Positions 9,318 through 17,900 of a DNA stretch of 64,000 bases are shown piece by piece. Location of the stretch: positions 1,364,001 to 1,428,000 of the forward strand of contig CAWAVB010000001.1 of the NCBI GenBank assembly GCA_963785415.1, in the 5' to 3' direction. Within the stretch, counting starts at the first letter, position 1. Every line of letters starts with the position of its first letter. The stretch is from Bog-793 sp963785415. GTDB lineage: Bacteria > Actinomycetota > Acidimicrobiia > Acidimicrobiales > Bog-793. Made by a program: the position numbers and the translations under genes. The notes beneath the pieces were generated by a model that was not told where the DNA came from, ran no database searches, and saw nothing but the letters and a program-made list of their open reading frames with translations.

Positions 9318-9403
9318 CGGAGGGAGTGGGATTCGAACCCACGGTACGCAGGACGTACAACGGTTTTCGAGACCGCCCGATTCGGCCGCTCTCGCATCCC
9401 TCC
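9318..9403 (-). tRNA. tRNA-Ser (anticodon CGA)
   Basis: Cloverleaf on the minus strand: acceptor GGAGGGA/TCCCTCC with discriminator G, T-arm GTTCGAATC, a long class II variable arm, and anticodon loop CTCGAAA giving CGA (reads UCG). CCA is not encoded. Confidence 0.95.
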
Positions 9404-9445
9404 GGGCGGCGAGGCTACCCGAACCACCGCCGTGTCATGGACGGG

Positions 9446-9931
9446 TCAGGGACCACCCGGCTCGCGGCGATCCGAGAAGAACTCGGTGAGGAGCTCGGCA
9501 CAGCGCTCGGCCAGAACCCCGGCCTGGACGGATGCCTCGTGATTGAGCCGGGGATCCGCGAGCAGGTTGTAGAGCGATCCGCAGGCGCCGGACTTCGGAT
9601 CGGCGGCGCCGAACACGAGCCGGCCGACTCGGGCGGCGACGAGCGCCCCGGCGCACATCGGACACGGCTCAAGCGTCACGACGACGGTGCACTCCGGCAG
9701 GCGCCAACGGCCGAACCGGGCCGCGGCGTCGCGCAGGGCGAGGAGTTCGGCGTGGGCGGCCGGGTCGCCTGAGCGTTCGCGCTCATTGTGGCGTTTCGCG
9801 ACGACGACGCCAGCGGCGACGACCACGGCACCGACCGGGACGTCGCCGGCGGCCCCGGCGAGGCGGGCCTCGGCGATCGCCAACTCCATCGCCACGGTGT
9901 CGTCCGCGGCGAACTCGGCGGACGGGTCCAT
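9446..9931 (-). CDS. tadA: tRNA-specific adenosine deaminase TadA
   Basis: 161 aa CDA-fold deaminase. Zinc and catalytic residues are visible in AAHAELLAL (His and Glu) and EPCPMCAGAL (two Cys). The block GAADPKSGACGSLYN is typical of TadA, which converts A34 to inosine in tRNA-Arg(ACG). ATG 9931 has a strong Shine-Dalgarno (AGGAGG on the minus strand, about 9936-9941). The gene sits between two tRNA-Ser genes on the same strand. Confidence 0.93.
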   Translation of the reverse strand: MDPSAEFAADDTVAMELAIAEARLAGAAGDVPVGAVVVAAGVVVAKRHNERERSGDPAAHAELLALRDAAARFGRWRLPECTVVVTLEPCPMCAGALVAARVGRLVFGAADPKSGACGSLYNLLADPRLNHEASVQAGVLAERCAELLTEFFSDRREPGGP

Positions 9932-9962
9932 CAGACCTCCTGGTCAGAGTGCCCAACTGACG

Positions 9963-10047
9963 CGGAGGAGGTGGGATTCGAACCCACGGTCGGTTGCCCG
10001 ACACACGATTTCCAGTCGTGCCGATTCGGCCGCTCTCGCACCCCTCC
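9963..10047 (-). tRNA. tRNA-Ser (anticodon GGA)
   Basis: Minus-strand cloverleaf: acceptor GGAGGGG pairs with CTCCTCC (one G-U), discriminator G, T-loop GTTCGAATC, long variable arm, anticodon loop CTGGAAA giving GGA (reads UCC/UCU). CCA is not encoded. Confidence 0.95.
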
Positions 10048-10094
10048 GGGAAGCCCAGACGCTATCGTGTCGCCGCGTCGCGGCGCCTTCGAGC

Positions 10095-10200
10095 GCAGCG
10101 GCTGGGTTCTGCGCGACGGGGCCCCGTGAACCGAGTCAGGGTCGGAAGACAGCAGCTCTCAGCGGACTGCCCCGTGTGCCGCAGGCGACCTGGCCGCTGC
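10095..10200 (+). ncRNA. ffs: signal recognition particle 4.5S RNA
   Basis: About 106 nt. The closing stem is strong: GCAGCGGCTGGGT at 10095-10107 pairs with ACCTGGCCGCTGC at 10188-10200. The conserved SRP54-binding core is seen at 10135-10170: GTCAGG, GGAAGAC, AGCAGC, AGCGGAC. The GGAAG apical/internal-loop motif and the position just before dnaX match actinobacterial ffs. The exact transcript ends are inferred from the stem. Confidence 0.88.
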
Positions 10201-10261
10201 ACCCGGGGGCGCCGCGCGGCATCTGCGACGGGCGTACCAGCGCGGCCGTAGCATCATCGGC

Positions 10262-12100
10262 GTGCCGCGCTCCCGACCGACCCCGACGGCGCAATCCGGC
10301 GAGGAGCGGCCGTTCCAGTCCCTCTACCGGCGCTTCCGACCCCAGCGCTTCGAGGAGGTGCGCGGCCAGGACCACGTCACGCGGGCGCTCGTCAACGCCG
10401 TACGCGACGGCCACGTCGCCCACGCCTACCTCTTCAGCGGGCCACGCGGGACTGGCAAGACCTCGACCGCCCGGATCCTCGCCAAGGCGCTCAACTGCGC
10501 GACGCCCGATGGCGGCGAACCGTGCGGCACCTGTGAGTCGTGCCGGTCCATCGCCGCCGGCACGTCGTTCGACGTCCACGAGCTCGACGCGGCCTCGAAC
10601 AACGGCGTCGAAGCGATGCGGGACCTCGTCGCCCGGGCGTCGCTCGCCACGCCGGGCCGCTGGAAGGTCTACATCGTCGACGAGGTCCACATGCTCTCCA
10701 CCGCGGCGTCGAACACGCTGCTCAAGACGCTCGAGGAGCCGCCCGACCGCGTCGTGTTCGTGCTCGCGACCACCGACCCCCAGAAGGTCCTGCCGACGCT
10801 ACGAAGCAGGACCCAGCACTTCGAGTTCCACCTCCTCGACGAGACCGAGCTCTCGTCACTCGTCACCGGGGTCGCCCACGACGCGGGCATCGAGCTTGCG
10901 GGCGACGTCCTCGTCTCGGTCGTCCGGCGGGCCCGCGGCTCGGCCCGTGACGCTCTCTCCGTGCTCGACCAGGTCGCCGCCGGCGGCACCGCCGAGGACG
11001 ACTCGGATGCCCTCGCCGCGCTCGTCGCCGCGCTCGCCGACGGTGACGTCGCCGCCGCCCTCGTCGCAGTCGACGGAGCCGTCCACCAGGGGCGGGATCC
11101 TGCCCAGTTCGCAGTCGAGATCGTCGAGCGGCTGCGCCAAGACTTCCTCGGCCTCGTCGGCGCCTCCGACGTCGGCGGGACGCCGGGCACGCGCGGCGAC
11201 CCGACCGAGGTCGCCGATGCCCTGGGGACGGCCCGCTGCGTGCGCGTGATGGAGCTCGTCGGGAGCGCGATCGTCGCGATGCGCGATGCCCCGGAACCCC
11301 GCATCACACTGGAGATCGCCTTGATCCGGGCGGCGCGACCCGAGGCGGACACGCTTCCCGAGGCGGTCCTCGACCGGATCGACCGTCTCGAGCGCCAGCT
11401 CGACACGACGTCCGCGGCCCCGGCGCGACCCGGACCACCCCACGTGCCTGCGCCGATCCCGACCGATGCGGGGAGCTCTCCTGCGACGCCGGTCCCGGCA
11501 CCGCCGCGCCGCCCCTCGCCCGGCGTCGCGGCAACCCGGCCCGGTTCGCCGCCGCCGCCCGCACCCCCACCCTCCTCGGCGCCGAAAATCGCCCCCACCC
11601 CCGCCCCGGTGGCGCCCGCGGTGCCGACCGATCCCGAGAGCCCGAACGCGCCGAGCCGGGACGACCTCGTCACCGCCTGGGCCGACGACGTGCTTCAGAA
11701 GCTGCGCCCCAAGGTGCGGGCCATCTACCAGGCGGGCCGGTTCGTCGGGACGGAGGGCCCGGACGCGATCCTCTGCCTCCCGAACGACGCGCACATCGCC
11801 CACGCCGAACCGCTACGCGCCGAGGTCGCCGAGGCTCTCAGCCGCCACTTCGGCCGACCGGTCGGGCTGCGGCTCGTCGCCGAGGCCGCCGCCCCGGTCT
11901 CGGCCCCGGCCGGGTCGGCACCCCGCCGGGGTCGGCGACCCCCCACCACCGTCGAGTCGGCGGCTCCAGAGGAGGATCTCCTCGACGAGCTCGTCGAGGA
12001 CGCCGACCCGGCGCGAGCACCAGAGGCGAGACCCCCGTCGAGCGCCGAGGCGATCGAGGGCCGGCTGTTGGAGGCGTTCCCCGGCGCCGAGGAGATGTGA
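10262..12100 (+). CDS. dnaX: DNA polymerase III subunits gamma/tau
   Basis: 612 aa clamp-loader ATPase. AAA+ motifs: Walker A GPRGTGKTS at about residue 60, a zinc-binding Cys cluster (CATPDGGEPCGTCESC), Walker B IVDEVHML, and the sensor SRTQHFEF. Domain III follows to about 375, then a Pro/Ala-rich linker (about 380-445) and a C-terminal tau-like domain containing DDVLQKLRPKVRAIY. It loads the beta clamp and couples polymerase to helicase. The start is GTG 10262. The stop overlaps the ybaB start by 4 bp, so dnaX-ybaB-recR form one operon. Confidence 0.95.
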   Translation: MPRSRPTPTAQSGEERPFQSLYRRFRPQRFEEVRGQDHVTRALVNAVRDGHVAHAYLFSGPRGTGKTSTARILAKALNCATPDGGEPCGTCESCRSIAAGTSFDVHELDAASNNGVEAMRDLVARASLATPGRWKVYIVDEVHMLSTAASNTLLKTLEEPPDRVVFVLATTDPQKVLPTLRSRTQHFEFHLLDETELSSLVTGVAHDAGIELAGDVLVSVVRRARGSARDALSVLDQVAAGGTAEDDSDALAALVAALADGDVAAALVAVDGAVHQGRDPAQFAVEIVERLRQDFLGLVGASDVGGTPGTRGDPTEVADALGTARCVRVMELVGSAIVAMRDAPEPRITLEIALIRAARPEADTLPEAVLDRIDRLERQLDTTSAAPARPGPPHVPAPIPTDAGSSPATPVPAPPRRPSPGVAATRPGSPPPPAPPPSSAPKIAPTPAPVAPAVPTDPESPNAPSRDDLVTAWADDVLQKLRPKVRAIYQAGRFVGTEGPDAILCLPNDAHIAHAEPLRAEVAEALSRHFGRPVGLRLVAEAAAPVSAPAGSAPRRGRRPPTTVESAAPEEDLLDELVEDADPARAPEARPPSSAEAIEGRLLEAFPGAEEM

Positions 12101-12471
12101 CGGCGATGACGGGGTCGGCCGACGAGGCCCTGTCCCGGCAGATGGACGAGGTCCACCGGCAGCTCGCCGAGGCCGAGCGAAGCGTCGGGGCGGACAACGT
12201 TACCGGGACGGCCGGCGACGGCGCGGTCCGGATCGGGGTCGGTGGCGAGTACTCGTTCACCTCGGTCGAGATCGACCCCCGCGTCGTCGACCCGGCGGAG
12301 ACCGAGCTGCTCGAGGACCTCGTGCTCGCGGCGTTGCGCGACGCGGCGACGCGGCTCGCCGAGCGACGGCGCGCGGCACTTGGCGCCGCGATGGGTGGGC
12401 TTCTCGGGCAGCTCTTCGGCCCCGAGGACGGGATCTGCGATAACGCCGGGGACGCGCCGGCGACCGAGTGA
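12097..12471 (+). CDS. YbaB/EbfC family nucleoid-associated protein
   Basis: About 121-124 aa. The shape is that of YbaB: an N-terminal helix (DEALSRQMDEVHRQLAEAE), a beta-hairpin (VRIGVGGEYSFTSVEIDPRVV), and a C-terminal helix (ETELLEDLVLAALRDAATRLAERR). Such proteins bind DNA as dimers and are almost always encoded between dnaX and recR, as here. GTG 12097 overlaps the dnaX stop; ATG 12106 with GAGGAG 11 nt upstream is an alternative start. Confidence 0.85.
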   Translation: MTAMTGSADEALSRQMDEVHRQLAEAERSVGADNVTGTAGDGAVRIGVGGEYSFTSVEIDPRVVDPAETELLEDLVLAALRDAATRLAERRRAALGAAMGGLLGQLFGPEDGICDNAGDAPATE

Positions 12472-13091
12472 GTGAGGAGCCGACCCTGGCGCTTTTCGAG
12501 GGACCCATCCAAGACCTGGTCGACGAGCTCGGCAGGCTGCCCAGCATCGGGCCGAAGTCCGCCCAGCGGATCGCTTTCTACCTGCTGCGGATCCCGGAGG
12601 AGGACGCGCTCCGGCTCGCCCAGGCGATCGTCGAGGTGAAGGAGCGGACCGTCATCTGCTCGGTCTGTTTCAACATCGGCCTCAACGAACTCTGCTCGAT
12701 CTGTGCCGACCAGAGGCGGGATCCGTCCATCCTCTGCGTCGTCGAGGACCCCCGCGACGTGATTGCCGTGGAGAAGGCCAACTCGTTCCGCGGCCGCTAC
12801 CACGTGCTCGGTGGCGCGCTGAGCCCGATCGAAGGGATGGGGACCGAGCAGCTCCACATCCGGGAGCTGCTCGAGCGTGTCGAACGCGATCACATCGCCG
12901 AGGTCATCGTCTGCACCAATCCCAACCTCGAAGGTGACGCCACGGCCATGTACCTCTCGCGGGTGCTGAAGCCGCTCGGCGTCCGCGTGACCCGTATCGC
13001 GAGCGGGCTGCCGGTCGGTGCCGACCTCGAATACGCCGACGAGCAGACGCTCGGCCGGGCACTCGAGGGCCGCCGCGACGTCGAGACCTGA
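12468..13091 (+). CDS. recR: recombination protein RecR
   Basis: 207 aa. It has an N-terminal helix-hairpin-helix (LGRLPSIGPKSAQRIAFYLL), a C4 zinc finger (CSVCFNIGLNELCSIC), and a Toprim domain (LCVVEDPRDVIAVE ... HVLGGALSPIEGMG). RecR works with RecF/RecO in gap repair by loading RecA. GTG 12468 overlaps the ybaB stop by 4 bp (GTGA). Confidence 0.95.
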   Translation: MSEEPTLALFEGPIQDLVDELGRLPSIGPKSAQRIAFYLLRIPEEDALRLAQAIVEVKERTVICSVCFNIGLNELCSICADQRRDPSILCVVEDPRDVIAVEKANSFRGRYHVLGGALSPIEGMGTEQLHIRELLERVERDHIAEVIVCTNPNLEGDATAMYLSRVLKPLGVRVTRIASGLPVGADLEYADEQTLGRALEGRRDVET

Positions 13092-13136
13092 CCCCGGCGG
13101 GGACGGCGATCGCCCTGGCCCGGTAGCCTTCGCGCC

Positions 13137-14705
13137 ATGTCGGACACCGCCGGGGACCTGCGCGCCGCACGTCTCGCCGAACTCGAGCGGCGCAAGGCCG
13201 AGGCCCGCCGGCCCGGGACCGAGCGCGCGATCGAGGCGCAGCGCGCCAAGGGCAAGCTGACCGCCCGCGAGCGCATCGAGTACCTGCTCGACGCGGGTTC
13301 GTTCCAGGAGGTCGACACGCTCGTCCGCCACCGCGCCCACGGCGTTGGCCTCGACGACCACAAGCCGTACACCGACGGGGTCGTCACCGGCTTCGGGACG
13401 GTCGACGGACGCCGCATCTGCGTCTACAGCCAGGACTTCACCGTCTTCGGCGGGTCGCTCGGCGAGGCGCACGCCGAGAAGATCCACAAGATCCAGGACC
13501 TCGCCGTGAACTCCGGGGTGCCGCTCGTCGGGATAAGCGACGGAGGCGGGGCGCGCATCCAGGAGGGGGTCGCCGCCCTGAACGGTTTCGGCGGGATCTT
13601 CTACCGCAACGTCCGCGCCTCGGGCGTCGTGCCTCAGATCAGCGTCGTGCTCGGGCCGTCGGCGGGCGGCGCCGTGTACTCGCCGGCGCTCACCGACTTC
13701 GTCTTCATGGTCCAGGGCACGAGCCACATGTTCATCACCGGCCCCGACGTCGTCCGCACCGTGACCGGCGAGGACGTGAGCGCCGAGCAGCTCGGCGGGG
13801 CGATGACCCACGCGACGCGCTCCGGCGTCACCGCCTTCGTCGCCGCCGACGAGAAGGCCTGCCTCGACGACGTCCGCTACCTGTTGTCGTTCCTCCCCTC
13901 GAACAATCTCGAGGAGCCACCGAGTGTCGTCCCGACCGACGACCCGGACCGGCTGACCCCGGAGCTGCGTGAGCTCGTCCCGGAACGCCCGAACCAGCCC
14001 TACGACATGAAGGGCCTCATCGAGGTGGTCGTCGACGACGGCGAGTACCTCGAGTACTTCCCGTTCTGGGCGATGAACCTCACCTGCGGGCTGGCGCGGA
14101 TCGCGGGCCGCGTCGTCGGCATCGTCGCCAACCAGCCCCAGGTGCTCGCTGGCGTACTCGACATCGACGCCTCCGAGAAAGGGGGGCGCTTCGTGAGGAC
14201 CTGCGACGCCTTCAACATCCCGCTCGTCACCTTCGTCGACGTGCCGGGGTTCATGCCCGGCACCGACCAGGAGTTCGGGGGCATCATCCGCCACGGCGCG
14301 CAGTTCCTCTACGCCTACTGCGAGGCGACGGTGCCGCGGGTGCAGGTCATCGTCCGCAAGGCCTACGGCGGCGCCTACCTCGTCATGGACTCGAAGTCGA
14401 TCGGCACCGACCTCTCGTACGCCTGGCCCTCGGCCGAGCTCGCCGTGATGGGCCCGGAAGGCGCGGTCGAGATCGTCCACCGCCGCGAGCTCCAGGAGGC
14501 GGCCGACCCGGCCCAACGGCGCGCCGAGCTCGTCGCGCAGTACACGGAACGCTTCACGACGCCGTACGTCGCCGCCGAACGGGGCTACGTCGACGACGTC
14601 ATCGACCCCGCTGAGACCCGTCGCGTCCTTGCCCGCAGCCTCGAGATGCTGGCGACGAAACGCGAGGACCCGCCGAAGCGCAAGCACGGCAACGTGCCGC
14701 TGTGA
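13137..14705 (+). CDS. acyl-CoA carboxylase carboxyltransferase (beta) subunit, PccB/AccD type
   Basis: 522 aa with both crotonase-like halves. The first half has GLDDHKPYTDGVVTGFGTVDGR-type sequence and the acyl-CoA/biotin motifs GISDGGGARIQEGV and GPSAGGAVYSPAL; the second has VDVPGFMPGTDQE and VRKAYGGAYLVM. It transfers CO2 from carboxybiotin to propionyl- or acetyl-CoA. The substrate-determining position in the family (Asp vs Ile/Cys) was not resolved by eye. The biotin carboxylase/BCCP alpha subunit is not in the window. The stop overlaps a tiny downstream ORF, as in accD-accE pairs. Confidence 0.9.
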   Translation: MSDTAGDLRAARLAELERRKAEARRPGTERAIEAQRAKGKLTARERIEYLLDAGSFQEVDTLVRHRAHGVGLDDHKPYTDGVVTGFGTVDGRRICVYSQDFTVFGGSLGEAHAEKIHKIQDLAVNSGVPLVGISDGGGARIQEGVAALNGFGGIFYRNVRASGVVPQISVVLGPSAGGAVYSPALTDFVFMVQGTSHMFITGPDVVRTVTGEDVSAEQLGGAMTHATRSGVTAFVAADEKACLDDVRYLLSFLPSNNLEEPPSVVPTDDPDRLTPELRELVPERPNQPYDMKGLIEVVVDDGEYLEYFPFWAMNLTCGLARIAGRVVGIVANQPQVLAGVLDIDASEKGGRFVRTCDAFNIPLVTFVDVPGFMPGTDQEFGGIIRHGAQFLYAYCEATVPRVQVIVRKAYGGAYLVMDSKSIGTDLSYAWPSAELAVMGPEGAVEIVHRRELQEAADPAQRRAELVAQYTERFTTPYVAAERGYVDDVIDPAETRRVLARSLEMLATKREDPPKRKHGNVPL

Positions 14706-14902
14706 GCACGGCCCCGCCGCTCGTTCCACCACCCGACGTCCGCCGAGCGATCGAGGCTGCCGTCGAGGCCGCCTGGCCCCGCGCCGGCGACGCCGCAGCG
14801 GAGCCGACCTCCGGCTGGCCGAGGGTCTCCCGGCGCAGCTGGCGATTCGCCGACCGCCCGTCGGCGGAGGGGGATGACCCGGAAGTCGAACGACCCGGCT
14901 GA
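14702..14902 (+). CDS. small protein, possible acyl-CoA carboxylase epsilon-like subunit
   Basis: 66 aa, starting at GTG 14702 in a 4-bp overlap with the carboxyltransferase stop, which indicates translational coupling. It has an alpha-helical start (PDVRRAIEAAVEAAWP) and a Trp/Arg-rich end (SGWPRVSRRSWRFADRP). Actinobacterial acyl-CoA carboxylases often have a short, poorly conserved epsilon subunit encoded just here, ending in a Trp/Arg motif. The assignment rests on position, size and that pattern. Confidence 0.5.
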   Translation: MSTAPPLVPPPDVRRAIEAAVEAAWPRAGDAAAEPTSGWPRVSRRSWRFADRPSAEGDDPEVERPG

Positions 14903-14927
14903 TCCCGGGCACCGCGGCCGGGCCGTG

Positions 14928-14943
14928 ACGAACATACGTTCGT
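14928..14943. promoter_or_regulatory. LexA-type SOS box
   Basis: ACGAACATACGTTCGT is a perfect 6+4+6 palindrome and contains GAAC-N4-GTTC, the core of the actinobacterial SOS box. It overlaps the expected -35 region of the lhr promoter. Confidence 0.75.
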
Positions 14944-14960
14944 TTTCCCCCTGCCCCCCG

Positions 14961-14966
14961 TAGAAT
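14961..14966 (+). promoter_or_regulatory. -10 element of lhr, probable leaderless mRNA
   Basis: TAGAAT matches a sigma-70 -10 box. A start site about 7 nt downstream falls at or just before GTG 14975, so the mRNA is probably leaderless. A 17-bp spacer places the -35 inside the SOS box. Confidence 0.55.
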
Positions 14967-14974
14967 GCGGTTGC

Positions 14975-17900
14975 GTGACCGCCGGCGCGCCCCTCGACGC
15001 GTTCCATCCCGCCGTCGCCGAGTGGTTCCGGCGCGCCTTCCCCGCCGGGCCGACTCCGGCCCAGGCGCTCGGTTGGCCGGCGATCGCCCGGGGCGAGGAC
15101 ACCCTGCTCGCCGCGCCGACCGGTTCCGGCAAGACCCTCGCCGCTTTCCTCGTCGCGATCGACCGCTGTCTGCGCGACCGGGACCCGGGTGCGGCCCTGC
15201 CGGCGACGTCGGTCCTCTACGTCTCGCCGTTGCGGGCGCTCACCGTCGACGTCGCGGAGAACCTCGAGCAGCCGCTCAAGGCGATCGTCGCGGTCGGCGA
15301 GGAGATCGGCGAGGTCGTGCGCCCGCTCCGCATCGCCGTGCGCAACGGCGACACCCCCGCGGCGGCACGCGCTGCGATGGTCCGCCGTCCGCCCGACATC
15401 GTCGTCACGACCCCCGAGTCCCTCTACCTCCTCGTCACCTCGCCCCGCGGCCGGCAGATGCTCGGAGGGGTCGGCACGGTCATCGTCGACGAGATCCACG
15501 CGCTCGCTCGCGACAAGCGCGGGTCACACCTCGCCCTCAGCCTCGAGCGACTCGACCGGCTCGTCACCGGGAACGGCCGGGCGCGTCCGACGCGCATCGG
15601 CTGTTCCGCGACCCAGCGGCCGATCGAGCGCATCGCCCGCCTGCTCGTCGGCGCGGGCCCGGACCGCTCGAACCCGGACGGCTCTCCACGCTGCGCCGTG
15701 GTTGACGTCGGACACCAAAGGCCGCTCGATCTCCGGATCGTGCTCCCCGCCGACGAGCTCGGTGCCGTGATGACGACCGAGCAACTCGACGAGATCGTGC
15801 ACTCGCTCGCCGACGAGATCGGCCGCCACCGCACGACCCTCGTCTTCGTCAATACCCGCAAGATGGCCGAGCGGCTTGCGCACCTGCTGCGCGGCGAGCT
15901 CGGCGACGATCTCGTCGCCTCCCACCACGGGAGCGTGGCAATGGAACGGCGCCTCGCGGTCGAATCCCGCCTGCGGGCGGGGGAGCTGCGCGCCGTCGTG
16001 GCGACGGCGTCGCTCGAACTCGGCATCGACGTCGGACCGGTCGATCTCGTCTGCCAGATCGGTTCGCCGCGCAGCATCAACGCCTTCCTCCAGCGGATCG
16101 GGCGGGCGGAGCACCGCCTCGACGGCGTGCCGAAAGGGCGCATCTACCCGATGACACGCGACGAGCTCGTGGAGTGCGTCGCGTTGTTCACCGCAGTCGG
16201 CAAGGGCGCGCTCGACGCGACCCTCCCCCCGTCAGCCCCGCTCGACATCCTCGCCCAGCAGATCGTCGCCGAGTGCGCCGCGAGCCCCGATGTCGGGATC
16301 GCCGAGGACGAGCTCGCCAGCCTCGTCCGGCACGCCGCGCCGTTCGCCACGCTCAGCGAGGCCGACCTCGAGGCGGTCGTCGCACTCGTCTCCGAAGGCG
16401 TCGCGACCGGACGGGGCGTACGCGGCGCGTACGTGCACCGCGACCGGGTGAACGACGTCCTGCGCCCCCGCCGGGGGGCCTCGATCACGGCGTTGACCTC
16501 GGGTGGGGCGATCCCCGAGCTCGCCGACTACCGGGTTGTCGTCGAACCCGACGACAACGTCGTCGGTTCGGTCTTCGAGGACTTCGCCGTCGAAGCGATG
16601 GTCGGTGACGTCTTCCTTCTGGGGTCGAACTCCTGGCGTATCCGCCGCGTCGAGCAGGGCACCGTGCGCGTCACCGACGCGCACGGCGCTCCCCCGACGG
16701 TGCCGTTCTGGATCGGCGAGGCCCCGGCCCGCACCGACGAGCTGTCCGTGGCGGTCTCGCAGCTCCGCCGGCTCGTCGAGGACGCGCTCGTCGACGGCGG
16801 CTCGACGCTCGCCACCGAGCGGGTCATGGCGTGCGCCGGGATCGCCCGGCGGGAGGCCGCCGACCTGGTCGCCTACCTCGCGGCGGGACGCGCCGAGCTC
16901 GGCAGGCTGCCGACGCGGGAGCACCTCGTGGTCGAGCGTTTCTTCGACGACGCCGGCGGTGCCCAGCTCGTCGTGCACTCCCCGTACGGCGCGCGGATCA
17001 ACCGGGGTCTCGGGCTCGCCCTGCGCAAGCGCTTCTGCCGGACCTTCGACTTCGAACTCCAGGCGGCGGCGAGCGACGACGCCGTCGTTTTGTCGCTCGG
17101 GCCCCAGCACTCCTTCGCGCTCGACGGCGTGCTCGGCTTCCTCTCCCCCGATTCAGTGCGCGAGGTGCTCGTCCAGGCGGTCCTCCCGACGCCGATCTTC
17201 ACCTCGAGGTGGCGCTGGAACCTCAACCGCTCCCTCGTCTCGCCGCGCTTCCGGGGCTCGCGGCACCTCCCCCCGGCGATCCAACGCATGGAGGCCGACG
17301 ACCTGATGGCGGCCGTCTTCCCGATGCTCGCCGCCTGCCAGGAGAACGCCTCCGGCCCGATCGAGATCCCCGACCACCCGCTCGTGCGCCAGACGGTCGA
17401 CGACTGCTGCACCGAGGCGATGGACCTGACCGGACTCGTCGAACTCCTTGAGGACCTGCGGGCGGGGGTCGTCGAAGCCTCGTTCGTCGAGACGACCGAG
17501 CCGTCCGTGCTCGCCCACGAGATCCTGAACGGCCGGCCGTACACGTTCCTCGACGACGCGCCCCTGGAGGACCGTCGCACGCGCGCCGTCTCGCTCCGCC
17601 GGGGGATCCCTCTAGAAGCGCACGATCTCTCGTCGATCGACGAGGCGACGATCGACGAGGTGCGTGGGGAGATCGCGACCGATCTGCGCGACCCCGACGA
17701 GCTCGCCGACCTGCTCGCGGCCGCCGTCGCCCTCGGGGCGGACGACCGCTGGCGACCGCTGTTCGGGTCGCTCGCCGCCACGGGGAGGGCGATGTCGTTC
17801 GTCCCGGCCGGCCCGTCGGCGGGGATGGCGGAGCGCTGGTGCGCGACCGAACGCCGCCACGAGGTCGAGGCGCTCTTCGGCCCGGTCGTCTTCACTCCCG

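Noticed and set aside
11838..14912. 1024-aa minus-strand open frame opposite dnaX-accD
   Set aside because: It is a G+C-driven shadow of four well-supported plus-strand genes, with low-complexity Arg/Asp-rich sequence.
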